Shown in pieces: positions 24,964 through 37,614 of a DNA stretch of 64,000 nt. The DNA is from Termitomyces sp. T153. Taxonomy: Eukaryota; Basidiomycota; Agaricomycetes; Agaricales; Lyophyllaceae. The stretch spans positions 682,001 through 746,000 of the forward strand of contig JACKQL020000004.1 of NCBI GenBank assembly GCA_018296165.2, given 5' to 3'. The notes under the pieces were generated by a model. It had not been told where the DNA came from, made no database searches, and was given only the letters and a program-made list of their open reading frames with translations. Within the stretch, counting starts at the first letter, position 1; the number at the start of each line of letters is the position of its first letter. The position numbers and the translations under genes are program-made.

Positions 24964-27613
24964 TAAACCTTATCGGCTTCTTTCTGACCTACGTCAGAGT
25001 CACACTTTTCATCTCCAGAGACTGTATTCTCTGGTGACGAATGAAGAAAGCCCATACGGCGTGTATCGTACCCGTGCGCTTCAAGATACTCACGAAACTG
25101 TATATTGACATTTCATTGGAGAATAGTAAATGGTAGTCTTGGAACTCACTTCATGATCTTCCCTCATTATGCCCTCTGGTGTCAATGGGTGGACGAAAAA
25201 CAGTGACACAAGTGCACCAAAGATGCAAAGACCTGATGTCTATCTAGCTTTCAAGCTTCTAAGAGCAATAGTCATGGACACACCACTTGCGATCCAGAAC
25301 GGGCCTGTGTTGCCTCTCACAGTTTCAGAACCGCCGAAAGCTATTTTCTCATCAGCGCGGGAAAGGTTACACATGACAAAGGGAACCTACCTGTTACAAT
25401 TGGAGGAAATACTTTGAGCTGGAATTAACAAACAACTGAGTACAAAAGCTCGCTACCCCTTACTTACTCCAAATTCCAATGAATGCGCCTAATTTTCCGA
25501 AGGCGGCAGCCACCCCAAAATACTGTCCACGAATTGCCGTTGGGCAAGCCTTAGCAGCAAGAATGAAAGTGCAAAGACCAGCCCCAAATTCTGCAAATGT
25601 GTGAAAAAGACCGTATAAAGTCTACGTTGATTGATATAAGGTCGACGGGAACTTAGGGGTTCATATGGAAGCCTACCGAAAAGGCAGCAATATGGTTCGT
25701 TAATCTATTAATATGTGTTGCGTTGAAGACTAGAAGTATTGTCAAATGCAGGGACTTACGGTACATAGAGCGCGCTCATAAGGAACCCAACCAATGCTTG
25801 TAGGAGGAAACCTATAATCTAGTGACATTGCGATTGTCAAACCGATGAGGAGATTGGTCAGAGGACATCTCACAAGTGTCCATTTTGGGCCTATATGATC
25901 GACAACAAGAGACCCTATCACAGCCCCTATAGACAGCAGAATAACGATCAGTCTATCATGTTGCATCGTTATGTAGGAGGCTATATTAACACTTACCTGG
26001 GCAATAGAACAGACTGAGAGAAGGAATGAATAGTTTCCTTCATCAACAAAAGGGTAAAACAGTTATTACTTGATGACTACATTCCAGCCGAAAATGATCT
26101 TAAGGTCCTGCGAGCCTCCCGTTATACTAAGTAAAAATCGGGAAAAACAGGATTTTTGAAAAACAAATATTTGATTGGCTTACTTGTTGAGAATCGTCGA
26201 TGCATAGATCGAGAACTGGCTTAGAATAAGAACAAATGGCATCAAGTTGAAATATAACAAAGGGACAAACTGGATATCTGACGCACAAGTCGTCTCAATT
26301 TATTTTTCAAAGACGGTCTCCTGTAACTTACACGATAATATCGAGGATGAACCTGAAAGATTATGAGCCACAATGGGCAATCATGTACATGATATCTTTA
26401 CCAAACAACCGAGATCGCAATCAAAGATGCCCAATACCGTCGAAACACGAGCTTGTAAGGGATACGCGTGTCTCTCATGGAATCAGACTTGTATCGCACG
26501 GGTTCATCCATGTTGAGTCGCCAGAGTAAGACAGCGAGCGCGGGGACAACACCCAAACCAAGGGACAAACGCCATACCGCTCGAAGATGATCAGGGCCGA
26601 AACTGAGGTTCATCAGAATTTGAAGCATATTACAGGTGAGGAGCTTACATTAGATATAGTACCCAAGGAACAAAAGATGCAATTGCGAAACCAAAGACAA
26701 GGGTACTGACTGGAAAGACGCTATTGTTATTCACTAGAAGCAATGGAGACGCCACTTACTCGTTGCAAGACCTAGCCAGCGATGTCGTGCATGATAACTA
26801 ATTGCTGGCTCTTCCGATTGCTCCGATGCTGCGACCGAGCCGCAGGGGTATTCAGCGCCGACACCGATACCGAGGAAGAATCTGAGAATTGGAAATTTGC
26901 CTTGGTTGCTATGACCAGCTTTGAATACTAACCGCATCGCACTGAGCATGCTCAAGAGTCCGCCAACACTTCCATTTGCACCAGAGGATGCTGCTGATAG
27001 GCCTGAGAACAGAATAACAATGATCGCAGCAGACATCTATCGATTATCAGTAAGTACCAATGATGCATAGTTAACGTAGAGCTAGAACCATGCCGAATTT
27101 CCTTCCAATTTTATCAGACAGAAAGCCTGTAGCAGGCGTTAGGGAGGTAACGGTAGGTTGACTTGGGAACTTACCGAACAAGAGCATACCAACCACAGTC
27201 CCAGCGAATCCAGTACTGTTGACAATTGTGCTGTAGTTGTGTTCGGCGAGCGCTTGCTTTCCATAAATTCGAGTGAGAACTAGAGGGAGTATGGTATTTG
27301 CAATTGCACAGTGCCTGTATGTATGGACCTCACGTGTGTTAACTACGAGAATCCAGTCAGAAAGTATTGTGAAGATCCAACAAACGTGCGCACCACTTCC
27401 AATGACGGTATTGGCATAACCTAAAAACAAAGCGACATAAGAGTATATAGTCAACTGAGATTAGAGTTCTGGACATACCATCCGAAAACAAAGCGGTCCC
27501 ACATCTGGAGATCAGAATCATCACACGTCCATACCCCCGCATTTCTATTCTACTCACGCAAAAATGAGGGACACGCTCCGGATTCTCTCTTTGAGAGAAA
27601 GTGAGGAGGTCAT
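24964..27613 (-). CDS. MFS permease, phosphate/glycerophosphodiester (Pho84/Git1-like) group
   Basis: This is a plasma-membrane major facilitator, probably carrying phosphate or a glycerophosphodiester such as glycerophosphoinositol. The start ATG is at 27613; exon 1 (27613-27558) encodes MTSSLSLKERIRSVSLIFAC, running on to GTALFSDGYANTVIGS after the next exons. Family marks in order: LTRIYGKQALAEHNYSTIV, GFLSDKIGRKFGM (the loop 2-3 signature), FFLGIGVGAEYPCGSVAASE then QSEEPA (a hallmark of this group), HLRAVWRLSLGLGVVPALAV, LNMDEPVRYKSDSM and VVDHIGPKWTL. The end is VHPLTPEGIMREDHE, an intron, then FREYLEAHGYDTRRMGFLHS and an acidic tail to the stop at 24964-24966. At least ten short introns interrupt it, and I did not fix every junction. 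I saw no stop inside the exons I could place, so I take it as intact, but a full splice check is needed. Substrate is not decided by sequence. Confidence 0.87.
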
Positions 27614-27971
27614 GGTGGTAAAGCACAAGAAGATTCCTGAAGGGTCGCATGCTTCATTTCTCCACGCCAAGGACAGTCAAGTGAAAGATGTTGTCAAGCC
27701 AAAAGTGGACAGAGATCATCTGTGATGCTGAAAATATCTTCGGACGCACGTTCATCCAGCGAAGCCATGAAGTTATCTTGTACCGCTTGTAATGTAATTT
27801 AGGAGTACCATCCAACCAGAGAAAGTTCTGGAAATAGACCAGGACTCATGCGAGACTGGTTTGAACAAGTTTGAACAAGCTGAGAATATACGAGTAGATC
27901 AAACGAACACAATCCGGTCACCCCCAGGCTGATGTAAATACGGAAAAAGCCGACTAAGGGCGCCTAAGTGT
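27614..27971. promoter_or_regulatory. 5' flank of the MFS permease gene
   Basis: This stretch lies upstream of the minus-strand permease start and presumably carries its promoter. I see no clear TATA box or repeated operator-like motif. Confidence 0.35.
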
Positions 27972-28970
27972 TCACGCAAACCAGATTAGCTCTATTTTAT
28001 GATCAATAGTTTCTTGTGTGGGTACTGGAGCTTGGTGACGAAGCAAAGAGATTCTTTGACGTATACGTTGCATATATTTACCGACAAGAAGGCAACGACG
28101 AGCGGATGCCGCGTTTGTGTACAATTCGACCTCCCAGCCTAGCTCAGTGTGCGCGGGTGTGTTGCCGACTGTGGGATAGGACCGCCAGCAGCACTGGCCT
28201 CGAAGAACGGACACGTACAATAGCTATGTATATAGATGAGCAGTACCCACGGCGTGAGAGAAGGCTTTGCTCAAGGGAAAGGTCCTGTACAGCTCAGTGA
28301 GTTTGAGTCCGAGAGTGAGGGGGACAGAGTAAAGCATACCTTTCAGGCTAGGCAGTCTAGATGAGAAGGATGCATCCACGAGCATCAAAACACCCAAAAT
28401 GCAACTTAGGTACCTGAGAAATGATTGTTAGATAGAAAAAAAAATAACACTGCGTCGATGAGACTAGTCAAACGCCGCGGCCCATGATAACCATACGCAT
28501 CACAAGCCCCGCAGAGAGCTAATTAATTGGACACTCAGCCCATAAAGCTCATAAGATATACATCTGGAGGCGGAAACGGCAATGTATAGACAGCATCGCC
28601 AGAGTTCCGCGAGAGTCCGGATGGAAGGTAAAAGTTGTTCATTTGTAGTATAAAACAATGTGGGACGATATAACGTATGATTCGACTATTGAACAGAACC
28701 TGGAACAGAAATGCTGTCAGCGCCCTGAATGAATAATTGAATCGTAGGCGGAATAAGGTCTCAGAGATGGGATGAAAAAGGTCATTCCCGTCAAAAGACA
28801 GGTCGTACTCATTAAAATCAGTATAATTTTTAGAATCATTGACATGGAAAAGAGAATGGAAATGGGCTTACATTCAGTATTACAACCGCTACCAGCATGA
28901 GCGCAAGTTGAAGATCAAGAAGAAAATTTCTGCGATATGAAAGCTGTGACAGCACAGGATCACGGGACAT
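27972..28970 (-). CDS. Possible small multi-exon membrane protein, perhaps degenerate
   Basis: A minus-strand ATG at 28970 opens a 33-codon exon (28970-28872) with a hydrophobic segment (FLLDLQLALMLVAVVILN) ending at a good GTAAGC donor. Further fragments in the same direction look like exons of a membrane protein: DAVYTLPFPPPDVYLMSFMG (about 28540-28600), YLSCILGVLMLVDASF (about 28365-28410) and PLTLGLKLTELYRTFPLSKA (about 28255-28315). I could not join them without stops, so this may be a gene with unusual splicing or a decaying copy. The protein family is not recognised. Confidence 0.3.
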
Positions 28971-30571
28971 CAAGCTGTCACGATCAAGCTGTCACGATAA
29001 TTTGTCTTCGAATTGTCGTGCTGTCCTTGCTTTCCTCCGGACATTTGGATGTGATACCAGACTAGTTGTTCAGTCTCCCTGCTGTTTCCCTGAGATTGCT
29101 GCCCCTTGTCAATACTATCGACGTGCCGCTTTTATGGATCTTGCTTTCCTCCGGACTCGTTCACCCCACCTGCTGTTCCCCTGAGTTTTGTGTCGTATTA
29201 TACATAAATGATAATAGCTGTATGCGTTCGTCACCTGTGAAACTCCAGATTTCAAGCTTCCCGTTTCGAACTCGATACAAAATTCGAATGTTGGCTAGAG
29301 TTTCACCCGTGGATCGCGTCGGTATTGACCTCGTGCGCATAATGTGTTCGAAATATCTTGTTCTCCCCGTCAAGCATTGATATTGATTGAAGGACCGCGA
29401 GTTTATGCCTAGTGGGTAACATTGCCAGCTTGGACAGGTTTGTGAGTTTCAACTCGATAACAATCGATCGCGGCTGAAGTTTCACTGGTCCCTACCTAAG
29501 CACATACAAAGGTTCTTCATAGTATTGGCCAATGACTCGGATGAGGCTTCGAAGTTCGTGCTACTATCAAATAACCTTCAGACTAGCGGCCTCTATATTC
29601 TACATTTTATCGATGGAATGCCACAAAGCTAGCACGTCAGACAAGCAGTTGATCGTTTGTCGATTGGGTGGGACCTAGTTGCTCCTTCAGACTCGGATGT
29701 GAATTTGTCCATGTACTTGAAGTTAACATGAAAGGGTGCTTTTGAATCTCGCTTCTGCCGCTGACTACTTCGTCTCATTATCTAAGCAATATTATCAGTA
29801 CTTGATGGTGAGGTCCACCGGAGGAATCTCTGATGGTGATAAGATGAGATACATCAGTTTTTATCCTGATCTCTGCTACCGTCTTCTGGCTGTCTTTGTG
29901 CTCTAAACTTTTCGCCACAATTTTGTTGTTGTAGAATTCTTGTGCATACAGAGGAAATAGAAATTCTTAAGTGCCTACTGCTTACACGATCTGCATACAC
30001 CCACGGTCCTGATTCCAACATCCCCTCTCTTACATCGTACCTTGGAATTCTCCAACGTGTACCTCTTGGACTGCACTACAAAGTCATGAAATATGTTCTG
30101 TAGCATATTGTTGCCAATTCATGTGTCAATTTATTAATGATGGACCTTGTTTTCGAATACAAATTTACGCGACTTGAAACGAATTTGTTTTTGTCAAAGG
30201 ATATATTATGATTGCAGGAGACTATCGTGTTTCCATATGTATGAGTGTCTCAGAGTAGAGGTATTCGGGGATCCTAGTGGTCTGGATGGGGGATCGTAGA
30301 TGCGGAACGTAATATGTAGATCGTGGAGTATGAAAGAAAAGAAAACAAGGAATTCGGATACGCACAAGGACAGGTCCAATCATAAAAACAGAGTGAACGG
30401 TCTGAATAGATAAAAAAAAAACAAGACAGTCAACAAAAAAAAACTGTAAGGTCCATGTACTGTACTAGAACGGGGGATATCGAGGTTGAAAAGAGTCGTG
30501 AGTGTAATGATTTTCGAAAATATCTCGTGTCTGTCCTATCCAATCCAATCCATAGCTGTTCATCTATCACC
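28971..30571. other. Gene-free stretch with minor repeats
   Basis: No supported gene. There is a 15-nt tandem pair (CAAGCTGTCACGATC, 28972-29000) and a loosely repeated block containing CTTGCTTTCCTCCGGA (about 29027 and 29140) followed by CTGCTGTTTCCCTGAG-like sequence. The 3' end of the chitin synthase transcript should fall near 30571. Confidence 0.45.
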
Positions 30572-33500
30572 TTAGTGCCCACCTCCAGGCTGTGGCGCCG
30601 CCGCCCCCGGCGGCAAACCAAACGCCTGAGAACTTCTCGAGTACCGGTTTTGAGGCGGAGCTTGCGAGTTTGGTCTCTGCCTTTGCTGCCGCGAAACTCT
30701 GCGGACACCCTCGGGCCCAGGGACCGGCCCAGAGTCCATCAGACGCACACCGCGGTTACCATACATAGACGCGCGGTTATTAAGGTTTGTTGCATAATTT
30801 GAGCTCATGGCATCATCGCTGGCGTAGTCAGGGCTCCATGGCTGCTGAGGATAGTCATCGTACGTCATGGCCGTGGGGGACGAGACGACGGGGCGAAAGG
30901 GATTCTGTACGTCCGGCTGCGGGCTAGGATTCGAGTGTACAGGTGAAACTAGGCGTTGCGTCGAAGTACTTGGGACGGACTCGACCGAGTCATGACCAAC
31001 CGAGTACGAATGGTGAGGACTCGGGATTCGGCGGTTGTGTGCAGCTGAGGAGCCCGAGTCTGAGACGTCTTCGCTGTTTCGAGACATGCCAACTGATGAA
31101 GTCGAAGACATCAATGGTCGGTTGACAGAGAGAGGAGCGGGGAGCATCAGGAGTGTGTTCGAGTCGTGCCGTGAGCGCGGATTGAGGTATTGGCTCGTAT
31201 CTACTGTACTAGTGTCATTGTACACAGCCGAGTTCTGTGGATGAGTGACGTCTGAGGTCGAGGCAATCGAGTAGCGATTACTATCAGCCCTACGAGCAAC
31301 GATTAGCAACCCAACATAATCTGAACGAACACAGAACATACTTCTTCTCATAAAACGCCGAATCCCTCGACTGCGTTCCACTCTTCCACCTCCGTTCCCT
31401 CTCAAACTCCGCCCACCTCTTCATCACAATATGCGTCGAATCAAACTCTCCTTCCTTATCTCCAGTATCCGCTTTATCCGCACCTTCAACCTTCCTCGTC
31501 TGTCCCCAGGAGAAATCATCAAAGTGCCAGAACGCATATGCAGGAAGAATACCGTTCCAAATCGGGAGGGAAAGGAGGTACACAAGCATCCATCCGACGT
31601 ACGCAATCTTACGAGACGTGACGACGATGAGTACACCAGGAAGACCGAGCACGATGGCAAGAAGAATAAGTGGGATAGTGGTGTTTGGTCCTCCGGGGAT
31701 GATAGAAGAAATGATGAGGTAGAGAGTGAACGCGATAGCGGCGGGAAGGACGAGTGTACCGGCAAGCTCCATACCGACAACGAATTGCATCGAGAAACAG
31801 AATGTACCGCAAAGATCGCGAACGAGGACGAGTTCAGCAAGGTTATGGATGGTTGAATTAATCCAGCGCCGGCGTTGTGAAAGCAAAACGCGGAAGGTAT
31901 CCGGGACGACAGTCTTGCAGACAGCTTGTGGGCAGAACATGTTCTTGCGTTTGGGGAAGGTTTTGAGTAGTAGAGTAGTGAGATATCGATCTTCACCGAG
32001 GAGGAGCAGATTCTTCTTGTGCAGCGTGTCGACGACGTTCTCGGAGTAATGCTCGACGATGTCGGGGTTGGCTAAGATGGGCACCCAGTATCCAGAGTCA
32101 CCTTTAGGGGCTTTGACGCGATACATGCTGAAGCAACCCGGCAAACAAGTGACACCACCGAACATAGACTCGAAAGCCTTCGTCATATGATGCGAAATAT
32201 AGTATTCAAAGACTGTCGCCTAGTCAGATATGATGAACCAACGTAAAATAAGGATATGCTCACCTTGCATCATCGTAACAAACGTCTCTGCCTTATTTGC
32301 AATCTTCGTCTCCCCACAAAGCCCCATAATCTCCTCATCGTGCACCATGCAGCTAACCATCCTCGTCATCGAATCCGGGAACACCTTCGTATCCGCATCG
32401 ACACACAGAATCAACTCATACCGATCCGGACTAACGCCGGTCACCCTCCATATCGAGTTGAAAAACTCATACTCGAACGTCGTCATCCTCTCATCAAACA
32501 TCACCTTCTGCAAAAACGACATAAGCACAATTTGACTGTCGCGCTTGCCACGATTGCCTGGCTTGGCTTCGTTCGCCTCGAGGGGGTTTCCGACCTTGGC
32601 TACGAGCACCATCGGCACGCGTTGTTGTTTCGAACGTTCCACCGTCGCATCGTCATACTCATAGAAGCCCGCATACACCTTGGCCATGTTATGCCTCTTA
32701 TGTCCATCCGCAATCGCCACATACGAATGCGGCTCAACCTCATGTGGCGGAATGATAAACTCCTTCATCATCCCCAAACAAATCTCCGGCGTCGTGAGAT
32801 CATTGCCCGCACCCTTCACCATTCCATCCGCAATGACGAGGATAAGCTTATGGCTATTCGGATAATCCGTCGTCGCTAGCGAGTCAAGTGTCGTACGGAG
32901 ACCCTCGACTGACTCAGAGTACGCAGTCACAAGGCACATAGTATGTGCAAGCGGGAAATTAAACGGCTCGTAATCCAGTGGTGGCTGCGGAACAACATTA
33001 TGAAGCGGCCACGGGCAGGGTGATTCGGCAAGAGACATCGTGCTGCGTGACTGACGATAAGCCGGCGAATCCGGTGGCGTCCCCCTCCCTAGCTTCCCAC
33101 TGCTCGAATACATCGTCGATCGTTTCCAATTAGCCGTTGATGAGGAATCCAGCATGCCATACTGAGTCGTCGGACGCTGACCAGGCTTGAGAAGGATGTT
33201 ATCTGACGGCGTGAAGCGTGAGTGGCTAGGAAGGAACGTCTTCCGTTTCTCCCTATGTCCAATACCATTCTTGTTAACATTTGGGCGATACTCGCTCGGT
33301 GCGGGCCGATAGATATCATTAGACCAATTCTCGATCTCTGCGGAACGCTGCATGCGCTGTTCGTATGTTTCCTGTGGGAAGTTTCCGATCCTCCAGGAGA
33401 AGAACCAGGCGAACATGACGGCCATGACGAAACGGATAGCGACAACTCCAATGATGAAAATGAGGGAGAGGTAGAGGACAACGGAGGAGGCGACGCAGCC

Positions 33501-35115
33501 GATACTGTTTGTGTCAATGAAACCAACAGTGACGAGGTCTTGTAGACAGTGTCCGATGTTTTGTTGGCCTGTGCGGATAAAGAGCATAGTCAAGTCCTTG
33601 CCGTTGTAAGTGCCGTCTGGAGACTTCATATCGTCGAAGAGCCCCGGATAATTGACTTGTGCCCTACTGAGCCAGTTTAACTTGTTGAGATCAAGGACAG
33701 TGCTAATCAATGATCATAAGCAACGGAACAAAAGTTAGGAAAAAGTGGACATACGATTCGTAGACGGCCAGATTCCGTTGAGAGCTATGGACATCGTCCC
33801 AAGTATAATACACTTGACCCATAGGCTTCATCTCACCGAGGTCATTCCTGGCTGTCGACGTTATGTGGCAACTGAAACTGGTCTCGTATCCTGTGATATT
33901 GGCTCCCTGGTTGCCAAGCTGGCTGTAGATATTACAGGGGAAGTACCAGTCCAGAACACTCCCAGATCCAGAAATACTAGAGCTCGATGATCTAGTGATC
34001 AATCCAAGGCATTTCTGGTTGACTTTTTGGAATAAAAAGGAGGCGTCATTACCGGCAGCGTTCCAGCTACCGTCGAGGACAGGATTCGTAGAACCATTGA
34101 AAGTCGAGCCGGCGGCGGGGTGCTTGAACTTTGAGAAGTCGTAATCGTAGCCGTTGATGACGAGAGAGCTGTTTCCAATAAAATCATCGCCGATCGCACC
34201 TCCGTGGAACCGATTAGGGGGTGTACCGCAAACACTTTCCGTGAAACCGAACGTAAGGAACCCCACTCCGGCCATGAGAATAAGAATAAGGCTAATGAGA
34301 CCCATCTTCTCTCGCCATGCTCGCTGTTGCTCGGGAGATCGTATACCTGTTGTCAATCATCAGTGATAATTGTAAGCAATTCGGCGGGACATACCGCAGG
34401 CTCTCATGAGTGCTGGAGGGACAAGAGATGTTATAACGAGGCAGTAAGTCATCCAAGGCCCGCCTGGTCCTGGGCCTCTCCAACAGCCTCTCTTCCTTGG
34501 GACATCAGGCGTGTTGCTGGGGATGGGCGTGAGACCTGATGCTCGTTTTCTGCGGAGTGTTGCGTGTTTGAAGAGTGCCAAACCAGATTCATGTTGATCT
34601 TCTTCACGACCGAGAAGTGAACGGCCTCTTCGTAGGTTTTCTCGCGGATAGTTTCCAGTTGCTGTGTAAAATGTTGAAATAAAAATATCAAGCGAGGTAT
34701 TGCAACACATACTGGACGGCATTACACCGAGTCCCTGGCCCCCATCCTCCATTCGTGTAACATGTGTTCGGTAGTGCCATTGTCGATGACCTGGTTCGAT
34801 TTTTTCTCGGTCTGGCCGCACAAGGCTCTTCTTTCGAGCGACCCGCGAAGGATCGAAGTAGTCCGCTGCGCTCTCGGCGTCGCTATTAGGCGAGAGATGA
34901 GACTGGTATGCAGACGGCATGGTTCTTTGCCGCTGTTGATGTAGTTGGCCCTGGCGGTCACCACGTTCTTGAGCCTGAAAGGAGACATTTCCTCTAGGAC
35001 CGTCGTTGGGAGAAAAGGTCGGATTTCTTTGGGGCCCCGCGGTCTGTGACCTCTGGGACTGCTGGGTGGCTGGCCTAGCTGCTCGAGGGGGCCGCTGGTC
35101 ACCACGGTATGCCAT
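30572..35115 (-). CDS. Chitin synthase, class IV (Chs3-like), 1429 aa
   Basis: This enzyme polymerises UDP-N-acetylglucosamine into chitin at the plasma membrane and in chitosomes. Six exons (35115-34713, 34661-34395, 34346-33755, 33702-32264, 32212-31342, 31289-30572) join into 1430 codons in frame. Order: a disordered basic N-terminus; two membrane segments (about 34440 and 34290); an extracellular region with several Asn-glycosylation sites (about 33770-34220); a further membrane segment (about 33430-33500); and the GT2 core. The core shows [28 protein letters not shown] near residue 854 (DxD), GEDRYLT near 974 and QRRRWINST near 1012. A cluster of C-terminal membrane segments follows ([20 protein letters not shown], then [19 protein letters not shown]). 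The ~240-residue tail is Ser/Pro-rich with regulatory-looking low complexity. QRRRW with the class IV block [19 protein letters not shown] argues for Chs3 type rather than class I-III. There is no myosin motor, so it is not class V/VII. All catalytic residues are present. Confidence 0.95.
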
Positions 35116-36571
35116 GATGAAGAGTGGGTGCTCAGCACTCTGGGAGCGAGGAAAGGAGGGAGAGGAAGAGAGGGAGCGTGCAAGCTGACGACGGGCTGTC
35201 TCGCTTACTGTCAGACAACCGTGACCGAAGGCGGCAAAACGAGGTCAATGCCGTTTAATCCCCGGACCTTTCCGTTTTCGGCGACTCTACTCCGAGTCTG
35301 CAGTTTATTCTTGACTACTACTAAGTCTGAGCGTGATATAACACGAATAGCAAAGGACTACTATCACGTTCAACGTCCGCATGTCCATCTGTGCGTTGAC
35401 TGTGACGGCCGCAATCGTCGGCGTTTATATCATATCATATTCCAATTTCCGACCATGTTTGTCAAAACATTCCAATCATGTGCACATCTGTTTCCCTTGG
35501 CCTTTGAAGTTGACGGCCTGTTATACAGTACTTGCCATACTGTATTGGACATGAATGAAATGTCTCGTGCTGTGTGCATGACACTAGCTGCCTCTGTCTG
35601 CCTTGTTGAATGCATACGTGGAACAAGATGAATGTTTGACCGACAGCATTTTCTCCGCTTGATATAACAAAACATCCATGATCAGTGGATCACTACGAAT
35701 TACCTGGTGACAAACAAGTAAGAATATACCGAATCATCTACGTGACCTTGAACATCTTGCCTCGGTGGAGCACTAGAATTCAGCTATGACAGCTTTCGCT
35801 ATGTATTAGCTGTGCTCAACTCGTGGTCGCTTTCTTTCTCAAACTTCGAGTGCGGAGCATGAACTTACACCGGGTTGATTTCCAGGTATAATCCTGATTA
35901 CCGCTCAAACTGTGGCCCGTGCTTACAATCAGGTAGCGGGACACAGCGAAATATAAACTTGACGTCTGGTTCTAGCTCGAGTTATCCTGGTCCGAGAGGC
36001 GCTCGATCCAGACGCTGATTACCTGCTGGACGGACTGCGGCAGTGGATGACTTCGGACGGTTGTGTTGGATTATGGAGAATCTCGTAGTGGGCTTGCTTC
36101 TTTTTGGTTTCCCACTTCCTCCTTATGTATAGGGCCCCGTCAGTAGGCCATGGTTTGGCGATTAATACAGAGTAAGTAAATATGTTTGTTAGACCGTGTC
36201 TATCTGTCCTGCTACCACGGCCAGAATATAGACTGTCCAATCTCACGCTGCCATCCAACTGATTGACACCAAGTAGAGACTAGCTATCCACTGATTGACA
36301 CCAAGTAGAGACTAGCTACCCAACTGATTGACACCAAGTAGAAACTAGCTATAGCCTAAGAACCTGATGAATGAATGATTGCATCTCTAGATACAAAGGT
36401 GATGGACGTTTGTACTACTGTATACTATACCCTCAGTCCAGTCCATGCAAAACAAGCGACAATATTCTTTCATAAGACAACAACAAAAACAGGTAACGGA
36501 CATCATACATGTGTTGATCATTTCCAAAATCGTTTATCGTTCGTGAAGTTTCGAAACCCTCACTTTGACAT
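35116..36571. other. Intergenic region between chitin synthase and the orphan family
   Basis: The first few hundred bases upstream of 35115 should include the chitin synthase promoter. No gene was found. A 33-bp triple repeat lies at 36259-36356. Confidence 0.4.
36259..36356. repeat. Triple tandem repeat, 32-33 bp unit
   Basis: CTGATTGACACCAAGTAGAG or a one-base variant begins at 36259, 36291 and 36324, each followed by an ACTAGCTA block. A single diverged unit (GACACCAATTGCAAGTAGAG) recurs near 37363, in the matching place downstream of the second gene copy. Confidence 0.9.
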
Positions 36572-37270
36572 TCAGTTACGATATCCAAGTGCTCGAAGCA
36601 ACGACTCACGATCAAACGACGTGAATAGTCCTTTCGTATCCCATTGTCCGTCTTTTCCTTGAGACAAATACCACATCGGAGGACCCTCAGCACCGAGCAC
36701 CTCTCGAAGTCTCCTGATATGGGGTTCAGGAATATCAGTCCCACTATAATTCCCGCGTAGCGAAGCCGTCCAGCTAAAAGGGTCTCCAGGTATACCATAC
36801 ACCTGGTTCATCTGGATACCCCATCCAGTTTCTTCGCACAACTCATCCTGGAGATCCAAAAGAACAGTGAAGAGAAAAGCGTCCAAGACTTTATGCGGAT
36901 CTGGGTCCCGAAGAAGCTCGAGTTCTTCTTCTGTCAGGAAATCAATGTCCAAATTCGGTCGAACTTCTTCGTTCCAGTGTTTTTCCAATAGAGTGGCGGG
37001 TACGGGGTATCCGTAGTACGTGATAGGTGGCAAACGGCCTGGAATTTGACCAGGACAAAGATAACCGGGAATGTCGTCCAATGGTACGAATCCTTCTAAA
37101 ACCTTCACGTCCTGAATAGAAAGGATAAGGTGAGGAACGGTTGAGTATCAGAATCTCCCACCACTCACTTTTTTGGCACCGGACTGCAAAGGTCGCCTAA
37201 TAGCCGGGTTGAGTATGGGGCTGGCCAAAAGTTCTCGGAGGCGGGCCTCTCGATTAGGTGGGTTTGTCAT
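36572..37270 (-). CDS. Orphan family protein, copy A (intact, 213 aa)
   Basis: Two exons (37270-37169 and 37111-36572) give 214 codons with a stop. Exon 1 encodes MTNPPNREARLRELLASPIL and ends after SGAKK. Exon 2 carries the core: EGFVPLDDIPGYLCPGQIPG, YYGYPVPATLLEKHWNEEVR, DPDPHKVLDAFL, ETGWGIQMNQVYGIPGDPF, ASLRGNYSGTDIPEPHIRRL and MWYLSQGKDGQWDTKGLF. I see no signal peptide or membrane segment, and I do not recognise the family. It is about 75-80% identical by eye to copies B and C in this window. Conserved Gly, Pro, Trp and Tyr positions suggest a folded domain under selection. Possible roles are open; a prey, immunity or transposon-domesticated role would be guesswork. Confidence 0.8.
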
Positions 37271-37312
37271 GTTTCTTGGTCAACCGAGTATGCTGCAGTT
37301 CCAGAATATACA

Positions 37313-37354
37313 CTTTAGAATATACACTTTAGAATATACACTTTCCATTCTCAC
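37313..37354. repeat. Triple tandem repeat, 14-bp unit
   Basis: Three copies of AGAATATACACTTT in a row, lying between copies A and B of the orphan gene, just upstream of the copy A start. Confidence 0.9.
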
Positions 37355-37614
37355 GCTGATCGACACCAATTGCAAGTAGAGACTCGCTATAGCCTGGGAA
37401 CCCCGACAACATGGAATGAATGATTGATACACAGGTGATAGACCTTTGTACTATACAGTCCAGTCCATACGAAATAAGTGGAAACAATATTCTTTCAGAT
37501 AAGACGAATTCACATAGGATCAACAACAAAAACAGGTAACGGATATCATACATGTGTTGATCATTTCCAAAATCCTTTATCGTTCGTGAAGCTTTGAAAC
37601 CTTCCCTTTGACAT

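Noticed and set aside
32256..32879. Plus-strand frame of 207 aa inside the chitin synthase gene
   Set aside because: Antisense to the catalytic GT2 exon. The minus strand has all catalytic motifs and a consistent six-exon frame.
36019..36258. Small minus-strand frame of 79 aa upstream of the triple repeat
   Set aside because: No motif and no supporting splice sites or homologous copy beside the other family members.
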